Shown here in pieces: positions 16,277-23,670 of a stretch of DNA of 54,386 nt. Below the pieces are notes generated by a model. The model was not told the DNA's origin. It saw only the letters and a program-made list of their open reading frames with translations, and did no database searches. Within the stretch, counting starts at the first letter, position 1. Every line of letters begins with the position of its first letter. This DNA comes from JAFKKF01 sp035651055 (lineage in GTDB: Bacteria; Pseudomonadota; Alphaproteobacteria; Rhizobiales; Kaistiaceae). The stretch spans positions 1 through 54,386 of the forward strand of contig DASRGK010000023.1 in the NCBI GenBank assembly GCA_035651055.1, read 5' to 3'. Position numbers and translations under genes: made by a program.

Positions 16277-16582
16277 ATGTCCCTCGGATTGCGACCGGCC
16301 ATTGCCGCCTTCGCGGTGATTCTCGCAGGCGCGGCGCTCGCCGCAGACAATGACGACAAGCCCGACAAGTCGGCGATCGTCTTTGCGTGCGACGCCAGCC
16401 ACAATGCGTGTCTCGATGCCTGCCAGCGCTCCAACGGCGGCGCGAACGTGCTGTCGCGCGCCGACCGCGAACTCTGCGAGAACAAGTGCACGGACATCTA
16501 CGCGCAATGCATCAAATCGGCCGGCATCCGCGGGACGGCCAAGGCACCGAGGACCTCGCAGAAGGGCGCGATCGCCCCCTGA
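16277..16582 (+). CDS. Small exported protein with mirrored six-cysteine pattern
   Basis: The 101-residue protein has a signal peptide (about residues 1-23, ending ALAA). The mature chain contains exactly six Cys, spaced C-x6-C-x3-C, then a linker of about 17 residues, then C-x3-C-x6-C. Read from the middle the two halves are mirror images, suggesting a helical hairpin stapled by three disulfides. Disulfide formation would take place in the periplasm. GGAGGA about 8 bases before ATG 16277 supports the start. The C-terminal tail is basic and low in complexity. I do not recognise a family and infer no activity. Confidence 0.75.
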   Translation: MSLGLRPAIAAFAVILAGAALAADNDDKPDKSAIVFACDASHNACLDACQRSNGGANVLSRADRELCENKCTDIYAQCIKSAGIRGTAKAPRTSQKGAIAP

Positions 16583-16605
16583 GCGCGACGCTTCGCCTGG
16601 CGCGG

Positions 16606-19455
16606 CTACCGACGTCCGCGCTTGCCCACGTCGCTGCCGGGACGGCCGCCGATGGAGCGCCCGACCGGACGCGGCTTGTCGCCGAGCGGGACTTCGAGGT
16701 CCGTGCCCGGACCCATGTAGTCGAGCGAAGGCCTGGCCACCTTGCTCCTGCCGCCGAGCGGCACCTCGGTCCGGCGGATGGTCATCTCGTCCAAGGAATT
16801 CTTCCTTGGACGATTCGTAGTGATCCCGGTCGCGCCTTCGGCGCTCCTCGCCTCTTGGAGGCTATTCTTGCGCGCGCGGGTCTTTGGCGTGGCGGAGTCG
16901 ACCGGGACTTCTTCCGGTGCATAGCGGCGCTTCCAGATGTCGGGTGAAGTCGGGTCGCGCGGGCGGCCTTCGGGGTTGCCCGCTCCCGTCCCTTCCACCG
17001 GCTTTGCCGGTCCCCCTCCCCCGCTTCGCGGAGGAGGATTGGCGCCCTTTCTTGCACCGCCACTGCCATTCCCCTCGCCGGGATTGCGGGCGAGCGGGTC
17101 GGCGGCGACGGCCAGTTCCATCTGCTCGAGGCGCCTGATCTCGTCGCGCAACCGCGCCGCCTCCTCGAATTCGAGATCGGCGGCGGCATCGCGCATGCGC
17201 TTCTCGAGGTCGGCGATGGCGGCCTTGAGGTTATGGCCGACGAGCGCGCCCTCCTCGGCAAGCCCGGCCGGCACGGTGACATGGTCGCGCTCGTAGACCG
17301 AGGACATGATGTCGCCGATCGACTTCTTGATGCTCTCCGGCGTGATGCCGTGCTCGGCATTGTAGGCCGCCTGCTTCTCGCGCCGGCGTGCGGTCTCGGC
17401 GATGGCGCGCTCCATCGAGCCGGTGACCTTGTCGGCATAGAGGACGACGCGGCCGTCGACGTTGCGGGCGGCCCGCCCGATGGTCTGGATGAGCGAGGTC
17501 TCGGAGCGCAGGAACCCTTCCTTGTCGGCGTCGAGGATGGCGACCAGCGCGCATTCGGGGATGTCGAGACCCTCGCGCAGAAGGTTGATGCCGACCAGCA
17601 CGTCGAAGGCGCCGAGGCGCAGGTCGCGGATGATCTCGATCCGCTCCAGCGTCTCGACGTCGGAATGCATGTAGCGGACGCGGACGCCGTGCTCGTGCAG
17701 GTACTCGGTGAGGTCCTCGGCCATGCGCTTGGTGAGCACGGTGACCAGCGCCCGGTAGCCCTGCGCCGCCACGGCGCGGACCTCGCCGAGGAGGTCGTCG
17801 ACCTGGCTCTTCGCCGGGCGAATCTCGACCGGCGGGTCGATCAGCCCGGTCGGGCGGATGACCTGCTCGGTGAACACGCCGCCGGTCCGCTCCATCTCCC
17901 ACGCGCCCGGTGTCGCCGAGACGTAGGTGGTCTGCGGCCGCATCAGGTCCCATTCCTCGAAGCGGAGCGGGCGGTTGTCCATGCAGGACGGCAGGCGGAA
18001 GCCGTATTCGGCGAGCGTCGCCTTGCGGCGGAAGTCGCCGCGATACATGCCGCCGAGCTGGCCGATGGTGACGTGGCTCTCGTCGACGAAGACGAGCGCA
18101 TTGTCGGGGAGGTACTCGAACAGCGTCGGCGGCGGCTCGCCGGGACGGCGGCCGGTGAGATAGCGCGAGTAGTTCTCGATGCCGGCGCAGGAACCCGTCG
18201 CCTCGATCATCTCGATGTCGAAGCGGGTGCGCTGTTCGAGCCGCTGCGCTTCGAGGAGCCGCCCGGCGGCGGTGAGTTCGTCGAGCCGGAACTTCAGCTC
18301 TTCCCGGATGCCCTTCACCGCCTGGATCAGCGTCGGCCGCGGCGTGACGTAGTGCGAATTGGCGTAGACGCGCACCGACTTGAGGTCGCCCTGCCGCTGG
18401 CCGGTGAGCGGATCGAACTCGACGATCGACTCGATCTCGTCGCCGAACAGGTTGATGCGCCAGGCGCGGTCTTCCAGGTGAGCGGGAAACAGGTCGACGG
18501 TGTCGCCGCGGACGCGGAACGAGCCGCGCCGGAAATCGGAATCGCCGCGCTTGTACTGGAGCGCCACCAGGTCGGCGAGCAGCTGGCGCTGGTCGATGCG
18601 CTCGCCGACGGTGAGGCTGAACGTCATCGCGGTATAGGTCTCGACCGAGCCAATGCCGTAGATGCAGGACACCGAGGCGACGATGATCACGTCATCGCGC
18701 TCGAGGAGCGCCCGCGTCGCCGAGTGGCGCATGCGGTCGATCTGCTCGTTGATCGAGGATTCCTTCTCGATATAGGTGTCCGTCCGCGGCACGTAGGCCT
18801 CGGGCTGGTAGTAGTCGTAATAGGAGACGAAATACTCGACCGAGTTGTCCGGGAAGAAGCTCCTGAACTCGCCGTAGAGCTGGGCGGCGAGCGTCTTGTT
18901 CGGCGCGAGGATCAGCGCCGGGCGCTGGGTCGCCTCGATGACCTTGGCCATCGTATAGGTCTTGCCCGAGCCGGTGACGCCGAGGAGGACCTGGTCGCGC
19001 TCCTCTGCATTCACCCCGGCGACGAGCTCGGCGATTGCCGTCGGCTGGTCGCCCTTCGGCTCGAAGTCGGAGGCGATGCGGAGCGGGATGCCGCCCTCGG
19101 ACTTCTCCGGCCGCGGCGGACGGTGCGGCACCCAGGTCTTGTCGCGGAATTCCGGCCGGCCGCTTTCGATGAGCGCCGACAGCGCCTCGACCGTGGCGGT
19201 GACCCCGCCCTTCGGCAGGGCCTCGGCCTCCTCCAGGGAGACATCGAGGCCGGGGACGGGATTGAGGCCGACGGCGGCGCGCTCGCGGGCCGAGCCGAGG
19301 CCGCCCATCGAGGTGCCGCGCGATGTCCGCAGCGGACGTTCCTTCTTCTGCCCCGGCGCGCCGGGGCCTGTCTTCGGGCCCGCCTCCGGCGGGACCTGCG
19401 GGGCGCTCCACGCCCCCTGGGGCGCTTCGCCGAATCCGGTTTTGCGAGGAGGCAT
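16606..19455 (-). CDS. uvrB: UvrABC excision nuclease subunit B with long N- and C-terminal tails
   Basis: The 949-residue protein contains Walker A GVTGSGKT (159-166), the beta-hairpin region SYYDYYQPEAYVPRTDTY, VFVDESH, helicase motif VI QTIGRAARN and a C-terminal UVR motif near LEFEEAARLRDEIRRLE. UvrB verifies DNA damage and, with UvrA and UvrC, performs nucleotide-excision repair. E. coli UvrB is about 673 residues. Here about 125 residues precede the helicase core, and about 150 low-complexity residues follow the UVR motif. Both tails contain palindromic DNA segments that are translated in frame. I chose ATG 19455 (MPPRKTG) by comparison with the usual alphaproteobacterial N-terminus; the frame is open to 19545. 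Confidence 0.95.
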   Translation of the reverse strand: MPPRKTGFGEAPQGAWSAPQVPPEAGPKTGPGAPGQKKERPLRTSRGTSMGGLGSARERAAVGLNPVPGLDVSLEEAEALPKGGVTATVEALSALIESGRPEFRDKTWVPHRPPRPEKSEGGIPLRIASDFEPKGDQPTAIAELVAGVNAEERDQVLLGVTGSGKTYTMAKVIEATQRPALILAPNKTLAAQLYGEFRSFFPDNSVEYFVSYYDYYQPEAYVPRTDTYIEKESSINEQIDRMRHSATRALLERDDVIIVASVSCIYGIGSVETYTAMTFSLTVGERIDQRQLLADLVALQYKRGDSDFRRGSFRVRGDTVDLFPAHLEDRAWRINLFGDEIESIVEFDPLTGQRQGDLKSVRVYANSHYVTPRPTLIQAVKGIREELKFRLDELTAAGRLLEAQRLEQRTRFDIEMIEATGSCAGIENYSRYLTGRRPGEPPPTLFEYLPDNALVFVDESHVTIGQLGGMYRGDFRRKATLAEYGFRLPSCMDNRPLRFEEWDLMRPQTTYVSATPGAWEMERTGGVFTEQVIRPTGLIDPPVEIRPAKSQVDDLLGEVRAVAAQGYRALVTVLTKRMAEDLTEYLHEHGVRVRYMHSDVETLERIEIIRDLRLGAFDVLVGINLLREGLDIPECALVAILDADKEGFLRSETSLIQTIGRAARNVDGRVVLYADKVTGSMERAIAETARRREKQAAYNAEHGITPESIKKSIGDIMSSVYERDHVTVPAGLAEEGALVGHNLKAAIADLEKRMRDAAADLEFEEAARLRDEIRRLEQMELAVAADPLARNPGEGNGSGGARKGANPPPRSGGGGPAKPVEGTGAGNPEGRPRDPTSPDIWKRRYAPEEVPVDSATPKTRARKNSLQEARSAEGATGITTNRPRKNSLDEMTIRRTEVPLGGRSKVARPSLDYMGPGTDLEVPLGDKPRPVGRSIGGRPGSDVGKRGRR
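16790..16862. repeat. Palindromic cluster within the uvrB C-terminal tail
   Basis: Three hairpins follow one another: 16790-16798/16802-16810 (9 bp), 16832-16836/16840-16844 (5 bp) and 16850-16854/16858-16862 (5 bp). In the uvrB frame the segment codes for EARSAEGATGITT, flanked on both sides by RKNSL. The two RKNSL copies begin 22 codons (66 bases) apart, as if an element had been inserted with duplication of its borders. The frame stays open throughout. Confidence 0.65.
16997..17037. repeat. Second palindromic segment within uvrB
   Basis: ACCGGC/GCCGGT (16997-17002 with 17006-17011) is followed by an imperfect CCTCCCCCGC...GCGGAGGAGG stem (17015-17037). In frame it encodes a Gly/Pro-rich stretch (PPPRSGGGGPAKPVEG). 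The layout of two adjacent hairpins with CTCCCCC/GGAGG resembles the intergenic unit at 8096-8142. Confidence 0.5.
19325..19366. repeat. Palindromes within the uvrB N-terminal tail
   Basis: GTCCGC/GCGGAC (19325-19337, one-base loop) and a perfect 16-bp palindrome CCCCGGCGCGCCGGGG (19351-19366) lie in the Pro/Gly/Lys-rich N-terminal extension of uvrB. They are translated in frame. Confidence 0.5.
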
Positions 19456-19590
19456 GACGCGAATATGGGGGGTTTGAGCAGGCTTGGCGAGGGGCCGCGC
19501 AACGCTCCTGACAGGACGCTGGCGGGAGGATTCCGATCGCATCACCGGGGACTTCCCATCGCTACCGGATAATCGTAATAATTGTATCTA

Positions 19591-19599
19591 TGATATAAT
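19591..19599 (+). promoter_or_regulatory. Extended -10 promoter element
   Basis: TGATATAAT has the extended -10 form (TGnTATAAT) in an unusually A/T-rich island (about 19567-19605) of this G+C-rich window. It lies 44 bases before the ATG of the 99-residue ORF, with no good -35 at standard spacing, as expected for extended -10 promoters. Confidence 0.55.
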
Positions 19600-19643
19600 A
19601 CACTCTTGACGGGCAGGCGTCCGGAAAGCACGGGAGGAACGAA

Positions 19644-19943
19644 ATGGCGAACACCCTGGATCTGAATGCTGCAGCCCTGGATATCGTGAAGGCCGCACAC
19701 GCTGCAGAGGCGGCAGTTCCGCAACCGATGGCATTGATGGCGGCCGGTGCGGTAGGGGCGACGGCCGCCGCCCCGGCGGCGGCAAAACTCGCCCCCGGAA
19801 ACTTCTGCGCGATCTGGGCGGAAGCGAAGCCGGTGCTCACCGGAGCGCTTCTCCTGTTGACGCTTTTCCCGCGAATACGCGCGGTGGCCGAGCGCCTGAT
19901 CGCGATCGGCGACCAAATCGCGAAGGCGGCCGGCTGCACCTGA
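19644..19943 (+). CDS. Small hypothetical hydrophobic protein (99 aa)
   Basis: An ideal ribosome-binding site (GGGAGGAACGAA) precedes ATG 19644 and an extended -10 promoter lies upstream. The product is very Ala-rich with two hydrophobic stretches, AAGAVGATAAAPAAAK and PVLTGALLLLTLFPRIRA, the second long enough to span or bind a membrane. Two Cys (one in NFCAIW, one at the end) are present. No family is recognised. It is followed by a second small frame in the same direction. A membrane-active peptide, a toxin-like peptide or a bacteriocin-like product are all possible; none is shown by the sequence. Confidence 0.6.
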   Translation: MANTLDLNAAALDIVKAAHAAEAAVPQPMALMAAGAVGATAAAPAAAKLAPGNFCAIWAEAKPVLTGALLLLTLFPRIRAVAERLIAIGDQIAKAAGCT

Positions 19944-19963
19944 GCGGGCCATCAGGAAGGCGT

Positions 19964-20173
19964 GTCCCGAAGGAAATCCTCGCGGTCGCCGCCGGTGGCG
20001 GCACCGCGGTGCCGGGCGAGATCATCTCTGCGCTGAAGGAAAACCTGCCCGCGATCCTGATGCAGGCGATTCCGCTTCCCTTCCTCCATGGCCCGGTGAA
20101 GCAGGCGCTGGTGAGCGCCTTCATCAATCTGCTGATGCAGGCGCTTGCCGCGGGCAAGAAGATCGGCGGCTAG
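19964..20173 (+). CDS. Second small ORF with protein-like sequence but unclear start
   Basis: From about 19964 to the TAG at 20171-20173 the frame reads as a coherent amphipathic protein, including VPKEILAVAAGGGTAVPG, ENLPAILMQAIPLPF and FINLLMQALAAGKKIGG. No ATG, GTG or TTG begins it: the nearest GTG (19962) is in another frame. An AGGAAGG just upstream could serve a start at a rare codon, or the gene may have suffered a one-base shift that parted it from a start. It follows the 99-residue ORF in the same direction, so the two may be one transcript. Its stop overlaps that of the convergent gene. The start coordinate is approximate. Confidence 0.4.
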   Translation, partial: VPKEILAVAAGGGTAVPGEIISALKENLPAILMQAIPLPFLHGPVKQALVSAFINLLMQALAAGKKIGG

Positions 20174-20751
20174 GGAAAGCTGATCGAGCGGCGGATCTTG
20201 TCCCACTGCGCGATGAGCCCGGCGCGGTTGAACTCCTCGACCGTGCCGGGATCGTAATTGCCGATATTGGTCGCGTGGATGAAGTAGCGGACGCCGATGC
20301 AGCGGGCTCCGGTCGCCCGCGCATAGACGGTCTGGTCGTAGAAATTGCCGGCGCCGGCATCGCCGAAGGTTCCGAGCGTGTATCGCTGGCCCTTGTCGGT
20401 GACGCTCTTCACCTCGGCGCCGGCGGGAAGGAAGAGCGCCGCGGTGCACTTCGCGGCGCCCCGTATCTCCTCGACGCTGAGGTAGCTGTCGGCGGAGAGG
20501 TTCGATCCCTTCCATATGCGCTCGGGAACGGTGAACGCGGTGCCGGCGATCGTTCTGCCGGCGCCGAGCTGGTCGTAGCGATAGGATGGGTTCACCGCGT
20601 ATCCCTCGGGCACGACGATCGTCCAGCCCTGCCCGGTGTCGACCCGGTTCCACTTCACCGGCGCCGCGGCCGCAGCCGGCAATGATTCGCCGGCCAACGC
20701 GAACAGCGCGGCGATCAGGCTTGCCCGGACGCAGCGGTGCGGTGCATTCAT
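20170..20751 (-). CDS. Exported hypothetical protein (193 aa)
   Basis: The protein starts at ATG 20751 with GGGAGGAGACGCGG just upstream on this strand; a longer frame to 20799 lacks a ribosome-binding site. The N-terminus is a signal peptide (about residues 1-30, ending in an Ala run). The mature chain has two Cys (AKCTA and ARCIG) and a motif WTIVVPEGYAVNPSYRYD. No family or catalytic motif is recognised. It is convergent with the small ORF ending at 20173 and divergent from the ABM-domain gene at 20798. Confidence 0.7.
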   Translation of the reverse strand: MNAPHRCVRASLIAALFALAGESLPAAAAAPVKWNRVDTGQGWTIVVPEGYAVNPSYRYDQLGAGRTIAGTAFTVPERIWKGSNLSADSYLSVEEIRGAAKCTAALFLPAGAEVKSVTDKGQRYTLGTFGDAGAGNFYDQTVYARATGARCIGVRYFIHATNIGNYDPGTVEEFNRAGLIAQWDKIRRSISFP

Positions 20752-20797
20752 CCGCGTCTCCTCCCGGGGCGACAGCGCCCAACCGGAAAAGAGAAAC

Positions 20798-21097
20798 ATG
20801 ATCCTCGTCGTCGGTCACCTCAAGTTTGCGCCCGCGCAATTCGCCGCACTCAAGCCGGCGATCCGGGCGATGGTCGAAGCGACGCGTATGGAGGACGGCT
20901 GCCACCTCTATGCCTTCGCCGAGGACGCGGTCGAGCCGGGCGTGCTCCGCATCGCCGAGCGCTGGTCGAACTGGGACGCGCTCGCCGCGCACGGCAGGAC
21001 CGGGCACATGGCGGCGTGGCGGGCGGCGTTGAAGGACGCCGCGCCGAGCGAGCGGAGCGTCCTCGCCTACGCCGCGGGCGAGACGCGGCAGCTCTGA
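20798..21097 (+). CDS. Antibiotic-biosynthesis monooxygenase (ABM) domain protein
   Basis: This is a 99-residue single-domain protein with the ABM ferredoxin-like fold pattern: VVGHLKFAPAQFAALKPAI, then RMEDGCHLYAFAEDA, then RIAERWSNWDALAAHGRTGH with the conserved His near the C-terminal helix. Members are small quinol or quinone oxygenases, or enzymes of unknown substrate. ATG 20798 is the natural start. A DUF1697 gene follows in the same direction after 23 bases, so co-transcription is likely. Confidence 0.85.
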   Translation: MILVVGHLKFAPAQFAALKPAIRAMVEATRMEDGCHLYAFAEDAVEPGVLRIAERWSNWDALAAHGRTGHMAAWRAALKDAAPSERSVLAYAAGETRQL

Positions 21098-21120
21098 CGA
21101 CCGGGCCGGGAACGCATCGC

Positions 21121-21681
21121 GTGGGTGTCCACATCGCCCTCCTCCGCGGCGTCAATGTCGGCGGCAAGCTGGTCGCCATGGCGGCCCTCCGGGAACTTGC
21201 CGCCCGCCTCCAACTCGATGATGCGCGCACGCTCCTCAACAGCGGCAACCTCGTCTTCCGGAGCGCGCGGAAGGCGGCGGCGCTGGAGAAGCTCCTCGAG
21301 GAAGAAACGAGGAAAACCCTGGGTTTGGCGACCCGTTTCCTGCTGCGCAGTCCGGCCGAATGGGACGCGATGATCGCGGCAAATCCGTTTCCCGGCGAAG
21401 CAAAATCCGCCCCTGCCCGCCTCGTCGCGGTGGCGCTCGCCGAGGCGCCGTCGGCGGCCGCGGCAGATGCTCTGGCCGCCGCGATCAGGGGGCCGGAAAT
21501 GTCGCGGGTGATCGGGCGGACGGCCTACGTCGTCTATCCGGCCGGCATCGGCACATCGAAGCTGACGCTGACTGCGATCGAGCGGGCGCTCGCCACGACC
21601 GGCACCGCGCGGAACTGGAACACTGTGCTGAAACTGTCGGCGCTGGCGCGGTCTCTCGCGGAGAGCGCCGGGCGGAAATGA
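21121..21681 (+). CDS. DUF1697 family protein
   Basis: The 186-residue protein starts at GTG 21121 and opens with HIALLRGVNVGGKLVAMAALR, the diagnostic N-terminus of DUF1697. It continues with LNSGNLVFRS and ends with the segment GTARNWNTVLKL seen in this family. The family function is unknown. It follows the ABM gene closely and its 3' end abuts a hairpin that probably terminates the opposite-strand Lys-rich gene. Confidence 0.9.
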   Translation: MGVHIALLRGVNVGGKLVAMAALRELAARLQLDDARTLLNSGNLVFRSARKAAALEKLLEEETRKTLGLATRFLLRSPAEWDAMIAANPFPGEAKSAPARLVAVALAEAPSAAAADALAAAIRGPEMSRVIGRTAYVVYPAGIGTSKLTLTAIERALATTGTARNWNTVLKLSALARSLAESAGRK

Positions 21682-21702
21682 AAAAGCGCGCCCGAGGCGC
21701 GC
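21681..21702 (-). terminator. Terminator of the Lys/Ala-rich gene (minus strand)
   Basis: A GCGCGCC stem (21686-21692) pairs with GGCGCGC (21696-21702), with a 3-base loop. Read on the minus strand it is followed by TTTTT (21685-21681). It sits between the stop of DUF1697 and the end of the small minus-strand gene at 21835 and may act in that direction. Confidence 0.65.
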
Positions 21703-21834
21703 CGCATCTTTGTGTTCGTCTTCGGGAGGAAGCGGGGGCACCTTGCGATGCCCCTCTCTGGGCTTCCTCCGTTCGCCGCGCGACCGTCCGAAGAGCAGGC
21801 CGCGAGGCGAAAGCGGAAGTGCTTACGCGATACG

Positions 21835-21939
21835 CTATTTCTTCTTCGCGCCGGTCTTCTTCGCGGCGGGCTTCTTCGCAGCAGCCTTTTTCGCCGGAGC
21901 CTTCTTCGCGGCGGGCTTACGAGTAGCGGTCTTGGCCAA
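21835..21939 (-). CDS. Tiny Lys/Ala/Pro-rich basic protein (histone H1-like)
   Basis: On the minus strand a TTG at 21939-21937 starts a 34-residue protein made almost entirely of Ala, Lys and Pro: AKTATRKPAAKKAPAKK, then repeats of AAKKP/AAKKT, ending GAKKK. The sequence is like the C-terminal tail of histone H1 and short alphaproteobacterial Lys-rich peptides, which bind nucleic acid. AGGAG lies about 8 bases upstream, so TTG is the likely start; there is no ATG in frame. A terminator-like hairpin follows. DNA or RNA binding is inferred from composition only. Confidence 0.65.
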   Translation of the reverse strand: MAKTATRKPAAKKAPAKKAAAKKPAAKKTGAKKK

Positions 21940-22146
21940 AGTGCTTCTCCTAGCTAGATGCCGAGCCCGAATCGGCTCGCGCGGAATATTGTATATCGAG
22001 ATTGCCGGTTAAGATCGCGCTAATTTGCCGACACGCATTCCGACACCTCGACACGCCGGATCGGACGATCGGCTCCTCCGCATTGCGTCGGCGCGATCAC
22101 TCCCGCGCATCGACATGGGCAACGGCGATCGCGATCCGACCGCGCT
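21940..22146. other. Short spacer, no recognised gene
   Basis: An A/T-richer island at about 21985-22022 sits here and may carry the promoter of the tiny Lys/Ala-rich gene. No protein of family type was seen. Confidence 0.35.
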
Positions 22147-23040
22147 TCACGACGAGAGCACGTCCTTGAGGAAGGCGACGGTGCGCGACCATGCGAGATC
22201 AGCGGCCTGCTTGTTGTAGCGCGCCTCCGACGTGTCGTTGTTGAAGGCGTGATTGACGCCGTCATAGATGTAGATCTGGAACTGCACGCCCGCCGCCTTC
22301 AGCGCATCCTCGAACGCGAGAATGCCGGCATTGGTGCGCTCGTCGAGACCGGCATAGTGCAGCATCATCTTCGCCTTGATGTTCTTCACCGCGGCCGGGT
22401 CGGGCTGCTGACCGTAATAGGCGACGGCGGCGGCGAGGTCGGGCGCGCTCACCGCGAGCTGGTTGACGAGGCCGCCGCCCCAGCAGAAGCCGACCGCGCC
22501 GACCTTGCCGTTGGTGCGCGCGTCGGCCTTGAGAAAAGCGACCGTGGCGACGGCGTTCCCGACCGTCTTCTTCATGTCCATCTTCTGGAAGAGATCGCGC
22601 GCCGCGTTCTCGTCGGCGGGCGTGCCCCCATAGGGCGACAGGAAATCCGGAGCGAGCGCGACGAAGCCCTCGAGCGCCAGCCGGCGGGTCACGTCCTCGA
22701 TATGCGGGTTGAGGCCGCGGTTCTCGTGGATGACGATGACACCGGGGAGCTTGCCGCCCGCACTGGCGGGCATCGCGAGATAGCCGCTCATGCTGCCGCC
22801 GGAGCCCGGATAGGAGACCTGGTCGGTGGTCAGGCGGGCATCGTCGGGCGCGACCTGCGCCGCGCGGGCCGGATTGGCCGCGATCACCGGAACGATGGCC
22901 GCCGCCGCCGCGGCGCTCCCGGCAAGCCGCGTCAGCTTCTCCATGAAGGAGCGCCGGTCGAGCGTCAGGTGGGTATATTCGTCATAGAGGTCGATCATCT
23001 GCTGCGAGATCGGCGGCACCCGCTGATCCTGGACGGTCAT
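22147..23040 (-). CDS. Tat-exported dienelactone hydrolase family protein
   Basis: The 297-residue protein has a Tat-type signal around DRRSFMEKLTRLAG (twin Arg followed by Ser-Phe-Met), then a hydrophobic Ala run ending near ANPARAA. The catalytic alpha/beta-hydrolase core shows the dienelactone hydrolase nucleophile Cys in GFCWGG, an Asp in HYAGLDERTNAG and the His in NHAFNN. Dienelactone hydrolases open lactone rings in chloroaromatic catabolism; for exported members the substrate is not established. It stands alone on its strand, with 350 bases to the divergent cold-shock gene. Confidence 0.88.
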   Translation of the reverse strand: MTVQDQRVPPISQQMIDLYDEYTHLTLDRRSFMEKLTRLAGSAAAAAAIVPVIAANPARAAQVAPDDARLTTDQVSYPGSGGSMSGYLAMPASAGGKLPGVIVIHENRGLNPHIEDVTRRLALEGFVALAPDFLSPYGGTPADENAARDLFQKMDMKKTVGNAVATVAFLKADARTNGKVGAVGFCWGGGLVNQLAVSAPDLAAAVAYYGQQPDPAAVKNIKAKMMLHYAGLDERTNAGILAFEDALKAAGVQFQIYIYDGVNHAFNNDTSEARYNKQAADLAWSRTVAFLKDVLSS

Positions 23041-23388
23041 CGGCCGGCTCCTCCTGAAGAAATCCGTTGCCCCGGATTTAAGGCGATGCCGGGCCGCCCG
23101 TCACGCCGTTCACGCAAGTTTGTACCGATCGGGCGCCCGGTTTTTGGGGCGGCGGCGGATTTGCGTTCTGCCTTTATTTCGAGCATAAACCGAACCTAGG
23201 CAGACCATCGGGCCAAGGTCTGGACGGGAGAGAAGATCGCAAAGAGCACGGGCGGTGCCCGGCTGCGGACACAGCCTCGCCAAGAGGCTCGGCTCCCACC
23301 TCCCCGCGACAAGCAAACCGACCATCCCCTGATCCGAAAAGCTGCCTCGGCGCGCCAATGCGCCGATCACCAGCCAAAAGGTCAATCA
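23041..23388. other. Intergenic region between two divergent genes
   Basis: The 348 bases upstream of cspA contain no recognised gene. They should hold the cspA promoter and a long leader, as usual for cold-shock genes, and the promoter for the Tat hydrolase. Open frames here lack family motifs. Confidence 0.45.
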
Positions 23389-23601
23389 ATGCGTCAGACC
23401 GGAACTGTGAAGTTTTTCAATGCGTCGAAAGGATACGGCTTCATTACGCCGGACGGCGGCGGCAAGGACGTCTTCGTTCACGTGACCGCCGTCGAACGGT
23501 CGGGCATTCCCGCGCTGACCGACGGAATGCGGATCTCGTTCGAAACCGAGCCGGACAAGCACGGCAAGGGACCGAAGGCGGTCGAACTGCAGGCTTCCTG
23601 A
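23389..23601 (+). CDS. Cold-shock domain protein
   Basis: The 70-residue protein has the nucleic-acid-binding motifs KGYGFI (RNP1) and DVFVHVTA (RNP2) of CspA-type proteins. It binds single-stranded RNA and DNA and acts as an RNA chaperone, mostly at low temperature. It stands alone with its own hairpin terminator (23637-23661). I cannot tell which paralogue it is. Confidence 0.95.
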   Translation: MRQTGTVKFFNASKGYGFITPDGGGKDVFVHVTAVERSGIPALTDGMRISFETEPDKHGKGPKAVELQAS

Positions 23602-23636
23602 ACCGTCCCGGCCCCGCCCGGGGACCGAGGGTTCGC

Positions 23637-23661
23637 GGCGCCGTTCGGCGAGAACGGCGCC
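23637..23661. terminator. Hairpin terminator between cspA and ilvE
   Basis: A perfect 10-bp stem (GGCGCCGTTC at 23637-23646 with GAACGGCGCC at 23652-23661) with a 5-base loop lies between the convergent ends of cspA and ilvE. It has only a short T pair after it on the plus strand and may serve both genes. Confidence 0.6.
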
Positions 23662-23670
23662 TTCCGACTT

